A DNA stretch of 64,000 nt. Source: Clavelina lepadiformis (taxonomy: Eukaryota > Chordata > Ascidiacea > Aplousobranchia > Clavelinidae). A program made the translations under genes and the position numbers. The notes under the pieces are model-generated. The model was not told the DNA's origin. It worked only from the letters and a program-made list of their open reading frames with translations, and did no database searches. The stretch is taken from positions 13,277,820 to 13,341,819 of the forward strand of contig NC_135248.1 in the NCBI RefSeq assembly GCF_947623445.1, read 5' to 3'. Of this stretch, positions 1-11,065 are shown piece by piece; position 1 is the first letter of the stretch; every line of letters starts with the position of its first letter.

Positions 1-44
1 AGTTAAGATTTCGTCACATGCGTTAAAACTCGATAATATTTCAG

Positions 45-249
45 GTTGGTTTCTTTCGTGAGCGCTTTCATTGAAACGGTCATAATTCTCGAATCTTTGA
101 AAGTGGTCTTGATCGCTTACTTCTCAGTGATAAACAATCCGATACACGATCTTCGCGATTGGATTCCTCCTTTGCCACCATCAGGTTATTGGCAAAACTA
201 TGATTTATTGATCGCTTTGAACACATTTTTGATCATTTTTATTTCTTGA
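45..249 (+). CDS. 3'-terminal exon of an unrecognised membrane protein (partial)
   Basis: A polypyrimidine/TTTCAG acceptor ends at 44, and an open frame runs from 45 to a TGA at 247-249. The exon enters with one base completing a codon (previous exon in phase 2) and encodes about 67 residues. Two hydrophobic stretches are visible, ETVIILESLKVVLIAYF near the start and LLIALNTFLIIFIS at the very end, separated by a proline-rich polar segment (RDWIPPLPPSGYW). That looks like the last one or two membrane helices of a multipass protein. Upstream exons lie outside the window. I do not recognise the family. A chance open frame cannot be excluded, but the acceptor, the protein-like composition and the clean stop favour a real exon. 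Confidence 0.45.
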
Positions 250-897
250 TAAAGTGAGGCCCCGGTCTTACGTTAATCGTGGCGCAACAGCGAAGAAACA
301 GAAAAAAGAAAAACTGACCAATCCGATTTGTCGGGCCCCAACGCGGGAAAGAACCAACCGCAAGAGAAACACGCAGGAGGACATAGAAATGCAAATTATC
401 AAAAAACGTGTTTCTCCATAAGGCTGACTTGGAAGTGTTTGCTGAGTCACAATGCCTTTTACAGTAGACTGTGTAGTTTACTATTTTTAAGCGAAGAAAT
501 ATCTTATTGCAATGGTATAGTATGGTATGGTATCGTTTCCAACTGTACATCCATAGATTAAGGAAATTCTTTGCACGACCTACAATCGGCGATGGTTCCT
601 CGTTGTCGGTTGTCGAGTTATCGTTTTGTTGCAACAATTTCCTTTTCATTTGATTTTACACGACTTGAAATTGTTCACGAGGTCCAGTGAATACAAGCAA
701 GTGTCGTTAAAGCCTTGTCGAAGGTCATTACAACGCTAGAGCCGCTGGGTGTCGCATCATTGCGAGTCTGGTGCTCTAACCGTTCTTCTATAAAATTAAA
801 ATTAGGCGTCAATCAAGCGGCATATGCTTTAACTATAGCTATCAATCATAGTTATTTTATTGCTACTTGGAAAGCATAGTTACATACTAATTATTAT
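250..897. other. Intergenic stretch with a tRNA-derived SINE piece
   Basis: No convincing gene. It holds the SINE-like segment described separately (678-790). A minus-strand open frame at 239-649 has a protein-like N-terminus but no homology that I recognise and no supporting splice structure. Confidence 0.4.
678..790 (-). repeat. tRNA-derived SINE fragment
   Basis: On the minus strand, 790-750 reads like a tRNA D-arm and A box (CGGTTAGAGCACCAGACTCG). It is followed near 730-718 by a degenerate B-box-like ACCTTCGACAAGG. The 3' part (681-709) matches 23466-23495 closely (shared AGCAAGTGTCGTTA), so this is a dispersed family. It is a SINE relic, not a functional tRNA gene: the arms do not fold into a full cloverleaf. 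Confidence 0.5.
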
Positions 898-1303
898 TTT
901 AGGGGTGTACAATACAGAATGCTTTACTATTCTAGAAAAATCTAGAATAGTTTATTCCGAACCGAAATATTCGAATCTTGTTCTGCAATAATGTCGATTT
1001 CACCAAATTGAAGCCCATGCAGTGCTTTTTTCGCCTTTACAATAAGACTATAATGTAATTATCAGTTAAAGTTTTATGGCACTTTTCAGATAAGTTTCAT
1101 TGCGGTTTAATTTAAAGCGACGCTAACTGCAGCGCTACACGTTTTACAACGTCAAGTCAAGTTCCACAAAGTCTAATGGAATCTGCGCATGCCAAGAAAT
1201 ATTTAATGAAAGCTGATTTTTATGAATCGACAACAAAAGTGAATTCTATCGAAATGAAACTTGGTTTTTGAGCATTCGTTCTTCAAAATTGTACACCCCT
1301 AAA
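898..1303. mobile_element. hAT-like MITE with perfect 16-bp terminal inverted repeats
   Basis: TTTAGGGGTGTACAAT at 898-913 is exactly inverted at 1288-1303. The next bases (ACAGAAT..CTATTCTAGAA) resemble the terminus of the hAT transposase fragment that starts at 23514. The 406-bp element has no coding capacity. I see no clear 8-bp target duplication, so the exact boundary by a few bases is uncertain. Confidence 0.7.
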
Positions 1304-2419
1304 CCTAAACCATGTATCGACTCTTACTAAATTGGCTTCAGTTGAATTCTCAGAAAAGTTTCCAAAACTTCGCACGAGAGGTGGACAGCAAGTGAAAATG
1401 ACCAGTCTGCACAGACCTGAATAGGCTGAATTCTGTCGGATGGTTGAAGTCAGCAGATTGTGGTTGCAGTGGAATCGGAGACAGCATTCCAATCTTCTGA
1501 TGCTGGAGCACCATCAGGAACCAACTGTTTGTCCATCTTTTGACAACAAATCAAATGTATGCAAGTTAGTAGTGATAACGTAATTAATAGTAGCTGTGTT
1601 TTTAAACGATTTCATGTAAACAGTTTGTCTGTATTTCTGCCATTTCTCCATGTACTGCTAAATCATAATAATACATTAAGTAAAGCAATAGCCTAAGCAT
1701 CCAGCATGTGCATAATTGCTTTGCCCGACAAGCACTTGGAGATTGATTGCTCTGATCACATTGTTGTGATGACAACCTTACAAAACTGAAATTACAACTT
1801 AATTTTATAAAATAATTTTAATGCTGTTACTACTGGCGGCTTTTACCATATTTTCCAGATCAATGTCTTTGCACCATTTCTGGATCCAGTTATTCCATTA
1901 AAAAACGACTCATCAACATCTTTCGATTTATTGAACCCAGGTAAAAGAGTATTTCTTAGTGCACCACCATCTATTGGACTGCAATGACATCATGTTCTGT
2001 ACATGACTGTTAAGGAACCTAACAAAGAAGATTCCATCAAGCAGCGAGCAGCAATTTCATCACATCTATCCAGAGGCTAACATCGTTGTGCAATTGTGCT
2101 GCACACTACTGGGCTCAACATCAACGCTAAGCATTGTTACCATGGCCACCAGAAACCGGGCTACTGCCTGGGATGGGGTTTCTTTTATGGTGGGTTTTCT
2201 TTTCCCATCCACTGATGTACAGCATTGGATCTGCAGTCAACATAAACAGTCTCTTGCTTGAACACACCACCTACTTCTGTTTTTCTGGTTTAGTGGCTGT
2301 GCTAGTTGTCATCATCAAGTGATGCTATCATTATACTTGCACATGTTTTAAGCTTTCTAAAGTTTGTCGTGATTTCCTTGTTCCTTGTCCCTTTCCTTGT
2401 TCTTGGGTGGAACTAGTAC

Positions 2420-2475
2420 TTCTTTTCGTCCCCACCGCGCCTATGACGAAAAATAAAATGATTGATTGATCGTTC
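2420..2475 (+). repeat. Tail of a SINE-like repeat (inverted CGTC...GACGAAAA hairpin)
   Basis: TTTTCGTCCCCACCGCG followed by GACGAAAAATAAAATGATTG. The same tail plan (TTTTCGT, C-rich stretch, a GACGAAAA-like segment, ATAAAATGAATGA) appears at about 8085-8142, 5380-5428 and 61280-61327. TTTTCGTC and GACGAAAA can pair as a short stem. Confidence 0.4.
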
Positions 2476-5289
2476 AGTTGTGATGCAAAAATGTTGTTAT
2501 ACAAAAACAGAAGTTCCACCCGAGTTGCGGCCCGGTATAAAATGCTTGAATGACAAACCGTAGTTAGTGATCTCTGGTGTGGCAATAAGTGAAAACATTG
2601 TTTGGCCAATGGCATGATTAACATGTTTAGCTTTCTGGTATGACAAGCGTTTTATTGAGTCACTCAATAGAGATTTGTTAAAAATGGTGCCATTTGCAGC
2701 AGGCTTTATGTGTACGTCGAAGTTCTGTTTAACGAAAACTGTTTTGGGTGATGGAAAATACACAAAAAAGAAAAAATGTTTACTCACAATTGTAAAGAAT
2801 CCGTTGGATGATATTTTTTTACTTAACCTAACCAAGTGGTCAAACACACAATTGTAACCGATATATTTAATGCACAAAGAAGTTCCATGAGTCCTCTAAC
2901 TAAATTTCTCACTATCAATATAATGCAGTCTGCAGTCCTCCTGTTGCAGACAGGTATAGGTTCTTTTTGACTCACAACTTTAATTTACAAATTTACAATC
3001 AATTTCCCATTCACAAATCGTGATTCGCAATGACATAATCTCATGCCACACCACATTCATGTAAAAATGTTTATGACTTTGAAAATAAATCACTGATCAA
3101 TAGAAATAAGTCAAACACTGTAATCACAAGCATTTATAGCAATATCAAACCAGAATTTTACAGCAGAAAAACATTGTCAACAACTGAAAACCATAAAAAC
3201 TAAGTCAAACTTGCCCGTCAATAACTGGATCAGGTGAGACAATTACTTGATATATCTTGTTCAGGATCAGCTCTTGGCCCACAAAAATCTTGTTCTGCAC
3301 AAATAATTAATAAATAAACTTTTGAGCACAACTAACATGAGTTTCTATCAAAAAATTTGCTCCGAGACAGTTTGCTGGCAGGTAAAAACATGACTAAGTA
3401 ATAATTTCAGAATTGATTACGGCCAATTTTCTGCAACCAGTATTAATTAAAATCATATTAGCTAATCTTTTGATGATAAATTCTTGCATCAAGCAGTCAT
3501 ATCAACCCAATTTAAGTGCAAATCCAGAAATAAATTGTATTCAAGTCAAGTGTAAGTAATCAGATAGTCATTTATGGCCATTGACAGTGTTTAAACTACT
3601 GAAAAAAACAATCAAAATGTTTTTATGTGTAATAATTAATAACAAAACTGAATCCACTTATGCACATAGCCTGAAACTCCGCCTAACAGCTATATAAAAA
3701 CTAGACCGAAGAAATATTCTGACTCTTGTAGAAGGCGTATGGGTTTCAAAAAGGAATAGATTTCTTTTTATAGTAAAATTATTAAAAATGCAAGTGCTCG
3801 AAAATCACTCCATGGGGATCCTTGAAATTTTGCACGTTAACTAGGCATTAGGCTTACCTGACACTACCACCATCAAGATTTTAGTTGCAACCTGAAACTT
3901 TGAAACGCTCTAACTGCTCAGGGAATACCCGGACTAGAAAACAACAACAACCATGCTGCACTCAAATTGGTTTTATAAACAAACAGGATTTAAAAGCCGA
4001 CTTAAGACGTCCAACGAAGTCTGAGAAATCTTATTTTTTACCCTTATGCTTTCTTAAGAATTTAGAGTCGCTTTCTAAGTCTAAAAATTTGTTGCTGTTA
4101 ACAACATAGTTAACAGCATAGTTATCATCTTGCTCGATTAAGCCTTCAAAACTTTACTACTTTTACCTCATTCATTGATTGTTTGTGATTAAGTTTTCGA
4201 TTTATTATGCTATAAAACATTTATAACCTAGTGCAGTAGTGGAAAACGTGGCAGCAGCACGCACAAGATTTGTAAACTTTTGCGCCGAACATTTTTATCT
4301 TCACCCCCTTTAACCATCTATTTCTTGTGCACTTATGATAGCCTACTCATTGTCACTTTAATCAAACCATGTCACTTCATATAATTATATTTGCTACTGA
4401 TATCAGTGCTTTTAATGTTAGGGAACACGTCCTCCATATTTTTCTATGGTGTAGTACTGTAGTTGTTTGTGATATTGTGGTTTTAAATTTGTTTATAAAC
4501 TTGCAAACTATTTTGTACGTTTGGTGGCCATGCTAACCAACTATTTTATAACACAATTTTATGATTGCTATTTTACATGTTTTAATTTCCTGGGTCTTGC
4601 CACTTTTTTCTGCTTTTTAGTTGTTCATGAGCATGTGTTTTATTGTGCCATAACTACAACGTCTAGCATCCTAACTTTCACTCTGCACAGTTAATGGCGA
4701 AAAATAAACTATACAATTTAGACCTATAATAAGTAAATAAATAAAAGCTTGTTGATTGAACGCCAAATAGTAATAAATAAACAAAAATAGAAGTTTCAGA
4801 GCCCGCCATCTCGCCAAAATTCGTGCCATTGGCCTTTGCCAGCACGAAAAATTTGTATTTAAAGCCAGATTGGCAAAGAAGCAAATAACGTTACGCGACT
4901 GGCGTAAATAGCAGTTTCAATCTTTCTACCTTGGCGTCACAAAATTTTGTAACAACAAACAAGCATACAAAAATTGCAAGTTCAAGCCAACGGCTTACCT
5001 ACTGGTGCAATCGGTTCCATTAATTAAACTAAGTTATAGGCTAGGCCTAGTTGTGGTGGAAAACAATTAGGTAGAGTTGGTGTGGTGTAGGCCTAAAACA
5101 TTGAGCCTAATTGTTTTCCAGACTGGAAAGCTAGGCGCTTTTCCACGAGATGTCGGCGGTGCAAAACAACCAAAATCGCCGTGACCAGGCGCAGGGTGGC
5201 TAAAATCGGGTTGCACTGGGCACAAAATGGTACATTCTGCAGTCGACACAGAACAGTTGTTCTCTATCATAGGTAAATGTGCAATCTCT

Positions 5290-5428
5290 AAAATAGCTTG
5301 GGTTTGGCGGCCGTGCTGACGCTAATAACTTTTTACATTTTTTTATTGGTCCGTAATGCACGTTTTTGCATGCATCAGCACAAGTTTTACCACATCCCCA
5401 CATTGAAGACGAATAATAAAAAGAATGA
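5290..5428 (+). repeat. Dispersed repeat, copy 1 (second copy at 61115-61327)
   Basis: Shared anchors in order are CCGTGCTGACG, TAATAACTTTT, TTATTGGTC, GTAATGCAC, TTTTTGC, CCACATTGAAGACGAA and AATGAA. The order and spacing agree with the 61-kb copy, apart from an extra segment of about 75 bp in that copy. It ends in an A-rich, AATAAA-like tail, as SINEs do, but no Pol III boxes are evident. Confidence 0.6.
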
Positions 5429-5565
5429 AGGGATGATTAAGGTGTAAATACCGAAATAAAATAACATTAAGGTGCACCAAGCATAGTTGAGCCTAACAAT
5501 AACACTAAGGTGCAGTTGCTATACTTTTCACTATGTTTCTTTGCGATAAATTTTTCTGAGCTAAA

Positions 5566-8011
5566 ATGCAAGCTTTATTTACAGGAGTTTTTGCACGCAC
5601 GATTTCCCGTCGAAAACTGTCTAACATTGCAGTTGTGACTATAGTCAGGTTAACAACGATGTGAAACATGTCAGCCGTAAATTCTACTTTTTTAACCTTT
5701 GTAAAAATTACCCACTCTTTCCAAAGAGAAATAATGTATTTCTGTTATACATTAAATATGTGAAAGCTTAACTTGCAGGTCTTATGTGACAGTTCAGCTG
5801 CTTAACATAGTTAGTAATCTACTGTAATACTGTCCTTTGCAGTCGTGTCATATATGGTTTGTTCATACTATGCTTGCTTCGACTTTAAGCAAAATTTGCT
5901 TCACCATCTGTCCTTTGTGTAGCAACAGGATTTCTGGTGTAATGAAGAGGTTGGAAATTTTGTCATTACACAACCATGGTTAAGTCGATAGCTACATATA
6001 TTTATATACATACTAGTAGTATGTATATGATACTACACACAATAACGGATCAAAAGTTTCTAAAGATTACTAGGAATTCCATTGAAAGTAAAATTCATGC
6101 AAAAGTTAAGGCGATAGAAAGCTGAGTTGAAATGTTCTCAGTAGGCCTGGAATCTCACTCATTTTCCAAACTTGCTTCTTTTCAGGAATTTGCACGGTGG
6201 AGACAAAGTATTTATAAATGGAGTGAACATGTACTTTGAGAAAGTGGGTATCGGGGAACACGGTCTTTTACTTTTACCTGGAGCACTTGGTGAGTTGAAT
6301 GAAAACAAACACAATCACAAAAAGTCCCGTCAACATGAATTGGCGCCAATAATTGTGAAATATTATTGGTATGTGTCCTACAATCAACTCAAGTAAAATG
6401 TTTCCAGGTTCAACAAAAACAGATTTTGGGCCTCAGCTGAAAAAATTAAATAGAAAAGCGTTTACTATAATTGGGTGGGACCCAAGAGGCTATGGGCAAT
6501 CCAGACCTCCTAACAAAGTCTTCACAACTGACTTCCTGCAAAATGATGCAGAAGATGCAGCTCTCCTCATGAAGGTAAAAGTTATATTATGTTTTTATGA
6601 AGATTTTTATTCACAACAATTAAGGTTTGGTCGAATTTTAAAGGAATTGGGTTATGAGAAGTATTCACTGCTTGGTTGGAGTGACGGCGCCAACGTTGCT
6701 GCAATTCTTTCAGCGAAATATCCTGAGAGGGTTCGTAAGTTGGTGGTCTGGGGAGGAAATAGTTTTATTACTCCAGAAGAATTGGAAATTTATAAAAGTA
6801 CATTTCAAAATAATTTTCTTTTGGTAAGACGATCAAGGCCAGTGTAGTCCAAAGACAGATCACATGCAGCACAAGGGTTCGATTCCGATCATCTTACTTT
6901 GTAATAACATGCTTGAATACCATGTTTGTAATGACAGCAGGGGTGGGCAGTCGGGAACTTGAAACTACCGTCTGTAACGGTACCGATACTTGATAAAAAA
7001 TCTACTGACGATTCTGGTACTCGGTATTATTTCAAAAAGTACTGGTACTTTGTCGGTACCGGTACTTTTTGTGTAAAGGACACTGCTGTAAAGGCAACGT
7101 TTGTCACTATTATGCCCCCGCTACTAAAATTTCAAATTATAATTTAGAAATTATCACGGGAAAAGTCCAGAGTACCGGGACCGACTGAAATTTCTTGCAA
7201 AAAATTATTCGGTACACAGATTTGGTACTAAAAAGTACCAACAGTACAGTAATTTGGTTCTATAGTACCATAGTACTGCCTACCTATGAATGATGGTGAT
7301 ATAAGCGCCGTAATATATCATGAATGACAATGAAATTTGATTAAATTATGTACATTATTGACATTAAACTAAAGGATAATAAATAATTATTGCATCGTTA
7401 CAGTCATTACTAAAATCAATTTTTAATGTTGTTTGCCGTTTTGTTCATTCTTCGCTGCTCTTTTCACTAAAACTTCATTTTTATTCATTTTCTTAATTAT
7501 TTGGATTTCTAGAAGTAAGAGATGTTGCAAACTGGAGCCCTGCAATGAAGCAACCGATGGTAGATGTTTATGGCGAAGAAACTTTCATCAAGCTCTGGCA
7601 TGATTGGGTTGACATTTTTGTCAAAATGTTTAAAGGAAAAAGTGGCAATGTTGATCTATACATGAATGTAAGTGCAAAGTTGTCAAATTTTGTTGAATGC
7701 CATCGTACAAGGTAAAAGACAGTTTATATTTTCAAGGAACTAAAAAAGATAAAAGCCCAAACACTCATCGTACATGGTGACAAAGATGCAATGGTGCCCA
7801 AGTTTCAAGCCGAGTATTTGCATAAAAATATTCAAGGATCAAGGTTTGATGCCGATATAAGGGTCATCATTCACATGACGTTTTATGATGTCAATTTTTT
7901 AACAGGCTTGTAAGTTGGGATGACGGCAAGCACAACCTACACCTAAAGTTTGCAGACCGCTTCAATGCACTGGTAGAAGAATTCTTATCAAAAGACTTTT
8001 CAAAACTGTAA
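5566..8011 (+). CDS. BPHL: Valacyclovir hydrolase-like serine esterase (biphenyl hydrolase-like, mitochondrial)
   Basis: Exons: 5566-5648, 6186-6289, 6408-6574, 6644-6797, 7513-7667, 7737-7843 and 7906-8011. All junctions agree in phase and give 291 aa, the length I recall for human BPHL. It is an alpha/beta-hydrolase that cleaves amino-acid esters. Family motifs are in place: LLLPGALGSTKTDFGPQL, IGWDPRGYGQSRPP, the nucleophile elbow LLGWSDG (Ser131), IVHGDKD (Asp238) and DDGKHNLHL (His266). The first exon encodes an Arg/Lys-rich, acid-free N-terminus (MQALFTGVFARTISRRKLSN) typical of a mitochondrial presequence. It joins exon 2 exactly in phase (AG|G), which is why I chose this start. That first exon is the least certain part, because the region is not conserved. 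The 69-nt third intron is read through by an open frame, but splicing restores the family length exactly. Confidence 0.92.
6004..6028. repeat. Short perfect hairpin in BPHL intron 1
   Basis: Twelve-base arms (ATATACATACTA / TAGTATGTATAT) flank a single G. AT-rich palindromes of this size are not rare, and no function is evident. Confidence 0.6.
6824..6897 (+). repeat. tRNA-like SINE head in BPHL intron 4
   Basis: Seventy-four bases begin GTAAGAC and end ATCTTAC, pairing as a six- to seven-base acceptor-like stem. A perfect B box, GGTTCGATTCC, sits at 6876-6886, and a weak A-box-like TAGTCCAAAGA lies upstream. The T-stem pairs at only three of five positions, so this is a tRNA pseudogene or SINE head rather than a working tRNA. 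Confidence 0.5.
6938..7288. mobile_element. hAT-type MITE rich in GGTAC motifs
   Basis: The left end CAGGGGTGGGCAGT and the right end ACTGCCTACCTATG form imperfect terminal inverted repeats. The flanks AATGACAG (6930-6937) and AATGATGG (7289-7296) are an 8-bp target duplication with two mismatches. The interior is packed with GGTAC/GTACC palindromes (for example GGTACCGGTAC near 7055). It is noncoding, 351 bp, and lies in BPHL intron 4. Confidence 0.75.
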
Positions 8012-8084
8012 TTTTTTAAATGTAATGTAAAATGTAATTCATGTTTAATTATTCGTTTTTCCCGTTCACGAGCGGTTGCTAGTT

Positions 8085-8142
8085 GCAACTGGCTTGATTT
8101 TTCGTGTCCACCGCACTTCCGTCAAAAAATAAAATGGATTGA
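8085..8142 (+). repeat. SINE-like tail in the BPHL 3' flank carrying AATAAA
   Basis: TTTTTCGTGTCCACCGCAC, then CCGTCAAAAAATAAAATGG, matches the repeat tail at 2420-2475. The AATAAA falls about 120 nt after the BPHL stop and is the first canonical poly(A) signal downstream, so the repeat may supply the gene's 3' end. Confidence 0.4.
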
Positions 8143-8847
8143 ATTATAAATATACATGTTTCGATAGTTTCAAGCGTGATAAAGTTAAAGTGCAGCAATT
8201 TCAGTCGCTAATTTCCAGTAGTTAAGAAACTCGTTGGCTGGATGATGTTCAATATGATGATACGGCATACTAACGCACACATCTGGAAAAATCTACGGGG
8301 TAGCAGTACCAACAAGTTTATTTGAACAAAGTATTCTATATACTTTACAACACTTAAATGAAAACGAAATCGAGAAGTTACGCCATTTTATAATTTCTCC
8401 ATTCCTCGACTTCAAAAGTTAGACCCGCATTCCATAAAACATTTCTGAAAGCGGATCTAACTAACTCTTCTGACAAACAGATACGTTTGTAGAACTTAGG
8501 TCGCTCGGCACTTTCGACAGAAAGTTTGTTGCACAAACCGTTGTTCACTGGACTTTACGGGGTCACCAATGCGGCGCTTGGAAAGTGATAAGGAGTAAGA
8601 AAGGTTGCGTGTCTTCCCAGTGAGCACGAACTGTACCGAGCCTACTTCTAACAATTCCAAAACTGAAACTCAACTGGTGCAACTCAACACCGCACCGTGG
8701 CCGCCACAAAGTAAATAAACGTAGCCTACAAACCTGTTCACGGCAAATTGTATTTTCTGAATAGCTGTTACGTTAAGAAGCTTGAATTTATATGATATCA
8801 ATATTGACGAAAACTTAACAGAATTTATGAGTCGGTTGAAAGCATAA

Positions 8848-8879
8848 ATATCCTATAAAACACGTGTTTTATAGGATAT
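8848..8879. repeat. 32-bp perfect palindrome with a CACGTG core
   Basis: The left arm 8848-8863 (ATATCCTATAAAACAC) is followed directly by its exact reverse complement at 8864-8879. The centre is the E-box CACGTG. It lies about 630 nt upstream of the USP30 start. A related shorter core, AAACACGTGTTT, occurs at about 41033 in a CNOT6 intron. Confidence 0.8.
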
Positions 8880-9505
8880 CTATGGTTGGAAGGTAAAGTA
8901 CTGTTTTTTTTGATGAGAAATCCGTTGCGCAAATCGCTTGGAGGAAAAACTGAGTCATTTTTCCAAAAAAAATGATGCTCTTGTCTCTTTCAGCTTCTGA
9001 CGAAAATATATTTCAACAAACATTTTCCATTTTGAGAAGTTTGTTACGGTCGCCGCAAACCAAAAAAATTAATCATAGTATCTGTTAAGACTGTGATGCG
9101 CATAATTATCACTGTTGGCGCTATTTATTTCTAACCTGGGGGCAAGTTGACCTTCCGGGGTTTCCGCCACATTTCCAACCCAACTGGTGCGGTTGTTCCG
9201 TCAAATAGGTAAACAAGTTGCCTGTTTGTGCGTTTCATTAAACTTTGCACGAGAGGACGGTATTTCGGCTGTTCAGCTTTGTAGTGTGTCATTTCACTTA
9301 TTAACCCGATTTGCTGCATTGAGCTAAAACTTTAAACTATATATGCAATACTCAGACAATGCTGTGCTAGGCTACGGTTCCTCTATCAGCAGAACAGTCT
9401 AAGCATAAGAGCAGTTCCCGGTAGTCAAGCAGTAACTCATCACAATTACCAGTATTACCTGTTTCAGTTTTTGATAACAGTAGTTGCTGCCAAAACGGAT
9501 TTATT

Positions 9506-11065
9506 ATGCATAAATATGGAAAGGCAATTCTTTGGTCGTCTGGAGCCATTGCGTCAGTTGCGTATTTGTACTGGGCTTGGTATAGCAATAATGCGCAGCA
9601 AAACAGCACTGGGAGAAGGAAACGCAAAAGGCGAAAAATCCCAGGACTATATAATGTTGGAAACACTTGCTTTATGAATGTAATACTCCAGTCATTTGCA
9701 GGGCAAGCATCTTTTGTGAAATGGCTGAAGGAAGTTAGCAGAAACCATCAGTGCAAAGAAAAGCATTTGCTTGCTCAGTCTTTAAGTTCTGTAATGGATG
9801 CGGTTTTCGATGACGCCGAACACTCTTGTTACGACCCTTCTTTTTTATTAACGGATTTATCGGCTCGAGGGTGGACAATCCCGTATGATGAGCACGACGC
9901 ACATGAGTTTTTTCATGTCGTTATCTCAACTTTAGAAGATGAACTAAAGCATAGCAAAGCGCCTGATGTTTCTCTTAATTCGCTTTCTGCTGTTGTAGAG
10001 ACTAAAAACCAAAAAGCATTGTCGAGGTGCGAACAAAGCTGCGATGTCACAATAGACAGCTGCGATGATAAACACCCTCTAGATGGCAGCATTAGCAATT
10101 TACTACTAAAGGACCATCTGTATCGTGGAACATTTTCAGTGTATTTGAAATGTTCAGCTTGTGACTCTAAGAATCCCATAACTTATGAAAGTTTTGATAG
10201 TTTAAGCTTGCCAATTGGACCAGGGTTTCCAATCAGAAAAATGAATTTGTTGGATTGTCTGCATTCCTACCTTGCTTGTGAATTGCTACATGACGTCCAG
10301 TGTGAAAATTGCACCCAGAGAATGAATAACGTATCTCAAAAATATCAGACTTCTGATCAAAATCAGAACATTAATAAATCTGTGATGGCAGAAGACACCC
10401 CAACGACAAGATCCACAAACCACCCTTTAACAGCAGAATCCATGATAGCAAAGATATCATTGTCACCATGTAAACAAATTGAAATTGAACAAGCTAATGA
10501 TGAGCAGCCATTAAAGGTTAAATCCTCATTTTATAAAATGTGCAAGTTCTCAAAGTTACCCAAATGCTTATGCATTCATTTACAGCGTTTAGTATGGAAG
10601 CACGGTACGCCAATAAAACTTGGACATTTTGTTGACTTTCCGGAGTTATTAGATTTGGGACCATTCGCACATGGTTATGACAAGCAAGGGCCGCCATTGT
10701 CTCAGCATAACCCAGTTTTTCACTCTATTTTAAGTAGTTTTGAGACTCGAAAATCACCTTTGCTTTCAAACTGTGCCAGATCTTCATCTCAGTTTCCATC
10801 TGGTTTAAAAGGAGGCTCAAATGCTACCTGCAAATTGCAACAGCCACGCAGAGTTTTATATCAGCTCACAAGTGTTGTTGTCCATTTGGGGGACTGGAGT
10901 TTCAATGGACACTTCGTAGCATATCGTCGGATGGTCTATGAAGATACTGATGGAACTAAAGTGTGTAAATGGTTCTACACTTCGGATGATTGCGTTCAAG
11001 AGGTCGGCGTGAGAGACGTTTTGGCAAATCCAGCATATCTGCTTTTTTATGAAAAGGTAGCATAA
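9506..11065 (+). CDS. USP30: Ubiquitin carboxyl-terminal hydrolase 30, mitochondrial outer membrane
   Basis: A single exon of 519 codons. USP30 is the USP-family deubiquitinase anchored in the mitochondrial outer membrane that opposes PINK1/Parkin mitophagy. Here an N-terminal transmembrane segment (residues about 8-26, ILWSSGAIASVAYLYWAWY) is followed by a basic stretch (GRRKRKRRK, about 36-44), the anchor and targeting plan of the family. The USP Cys box is GLYNVGNTCFMN (Cys55), the His box is GHFVAYRR (His469), and the third triad position is Ser in YTSDD (Ser493), the unusual C-H-S triad characteristic of USP30. CSAC and CENC pairs form the zinc-ribbon finger. KLPKCLCIHLQRL is also typical. 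The gene has no introns, unlike its vertebrate counterparts as I recall them. AATAAA follows at 11081, only 16 nt past the stop. Confidence 0.95.
   Translation: MHKYGKAILWSSGAIASVAYLYWAWYSNNAQQNSTGRRKRKRRKIPGLYNVGNTCFMNVILQSFAGQASFVKWLKEVSRNHQCKEKHLLAQSLSSVMDAVFDDAEHSCYDPSFLLTDLSARGWTIPYDEHDAHEFFHVVISTLEDELKHSKAPDVSLNSLSAVVETKNQKALSRCEQSCDVTIDSCDDKHPLDGSISNLLLKDHLYRGTFSVYLKCSACDSKNPITYESFDSLSLPIGPGFPIRKMNLLDCLHSYLACELLHDVQCENCTQRMNNVSQKYQTSDQNQNINKSVMAEDTPTTRSTNHPLTAESMIAKISLSPCKQIEIEQANDEQPLKVKSSFYKMCKFSKLPKCLCIHLQRLVWKHGTPIKLGHFVDFPELLDLGPFAHGYDKQGPPLSQHNPVFHSILSSFETRKSPLLSNCARSSSQFPSGLKGGSNATCKLQQPRRVLYQLTSVVVHLGDWSFNGHFVAYRRMVYEDTDGTKVCKWFYTSDDCVQEVGVRDVLANPAYLLFYEKVA

Larger units (their letters stand above)
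1304..5565. other. Intergenic region, no gene identified
   Basis: About 4.2 kb of AT-rich sequence with only short open frames lacking protein-like composition or splice context. It contains repeat tails near 2420-2475 and a dispersed repeat at 5290-5428. The TAGGCCTA octamer occurs at 5042 and 5088. I see nothing else that I can support. Confidence 0.5.
8012..9505. other. BPHL-USP30 intergenic region
   Basis: It holds the repeat tail above and a 32-bp perfect palindrome at 8848-8879. A pyrimidine-rich acceptor-like site (TTTTTGATAACAG, ending 9481) lies 24 nt before the USP30 start. Nothing else is supported. Confidence 0.5.

Noticed and set aside
239..649. 136-codon minus-strand frame with a protein-like start (MKRKLLQQNDNSTTDNEEPS)
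   Set aside because: The second half turns into low-quality sequence with poly-Phe/Arg runs. There is no homology I recognise and no splice context; it overlaps the end of the plus-strand exon only marginally.
6575..6643. Reading the BPHL frame straight through this interval without an intron
   Set aside because: It would add 23 residues exactly where the family has none. Splicing 6574|6644 gives MK-ELGYEKYSLLGWSDG, matching human spacing.
6824..6897. Functional tRNA gene
   Set aside because: Only the B box and acceptor-like stem are good. The T-stem has two mismatches and no clear anticodon arm forms.
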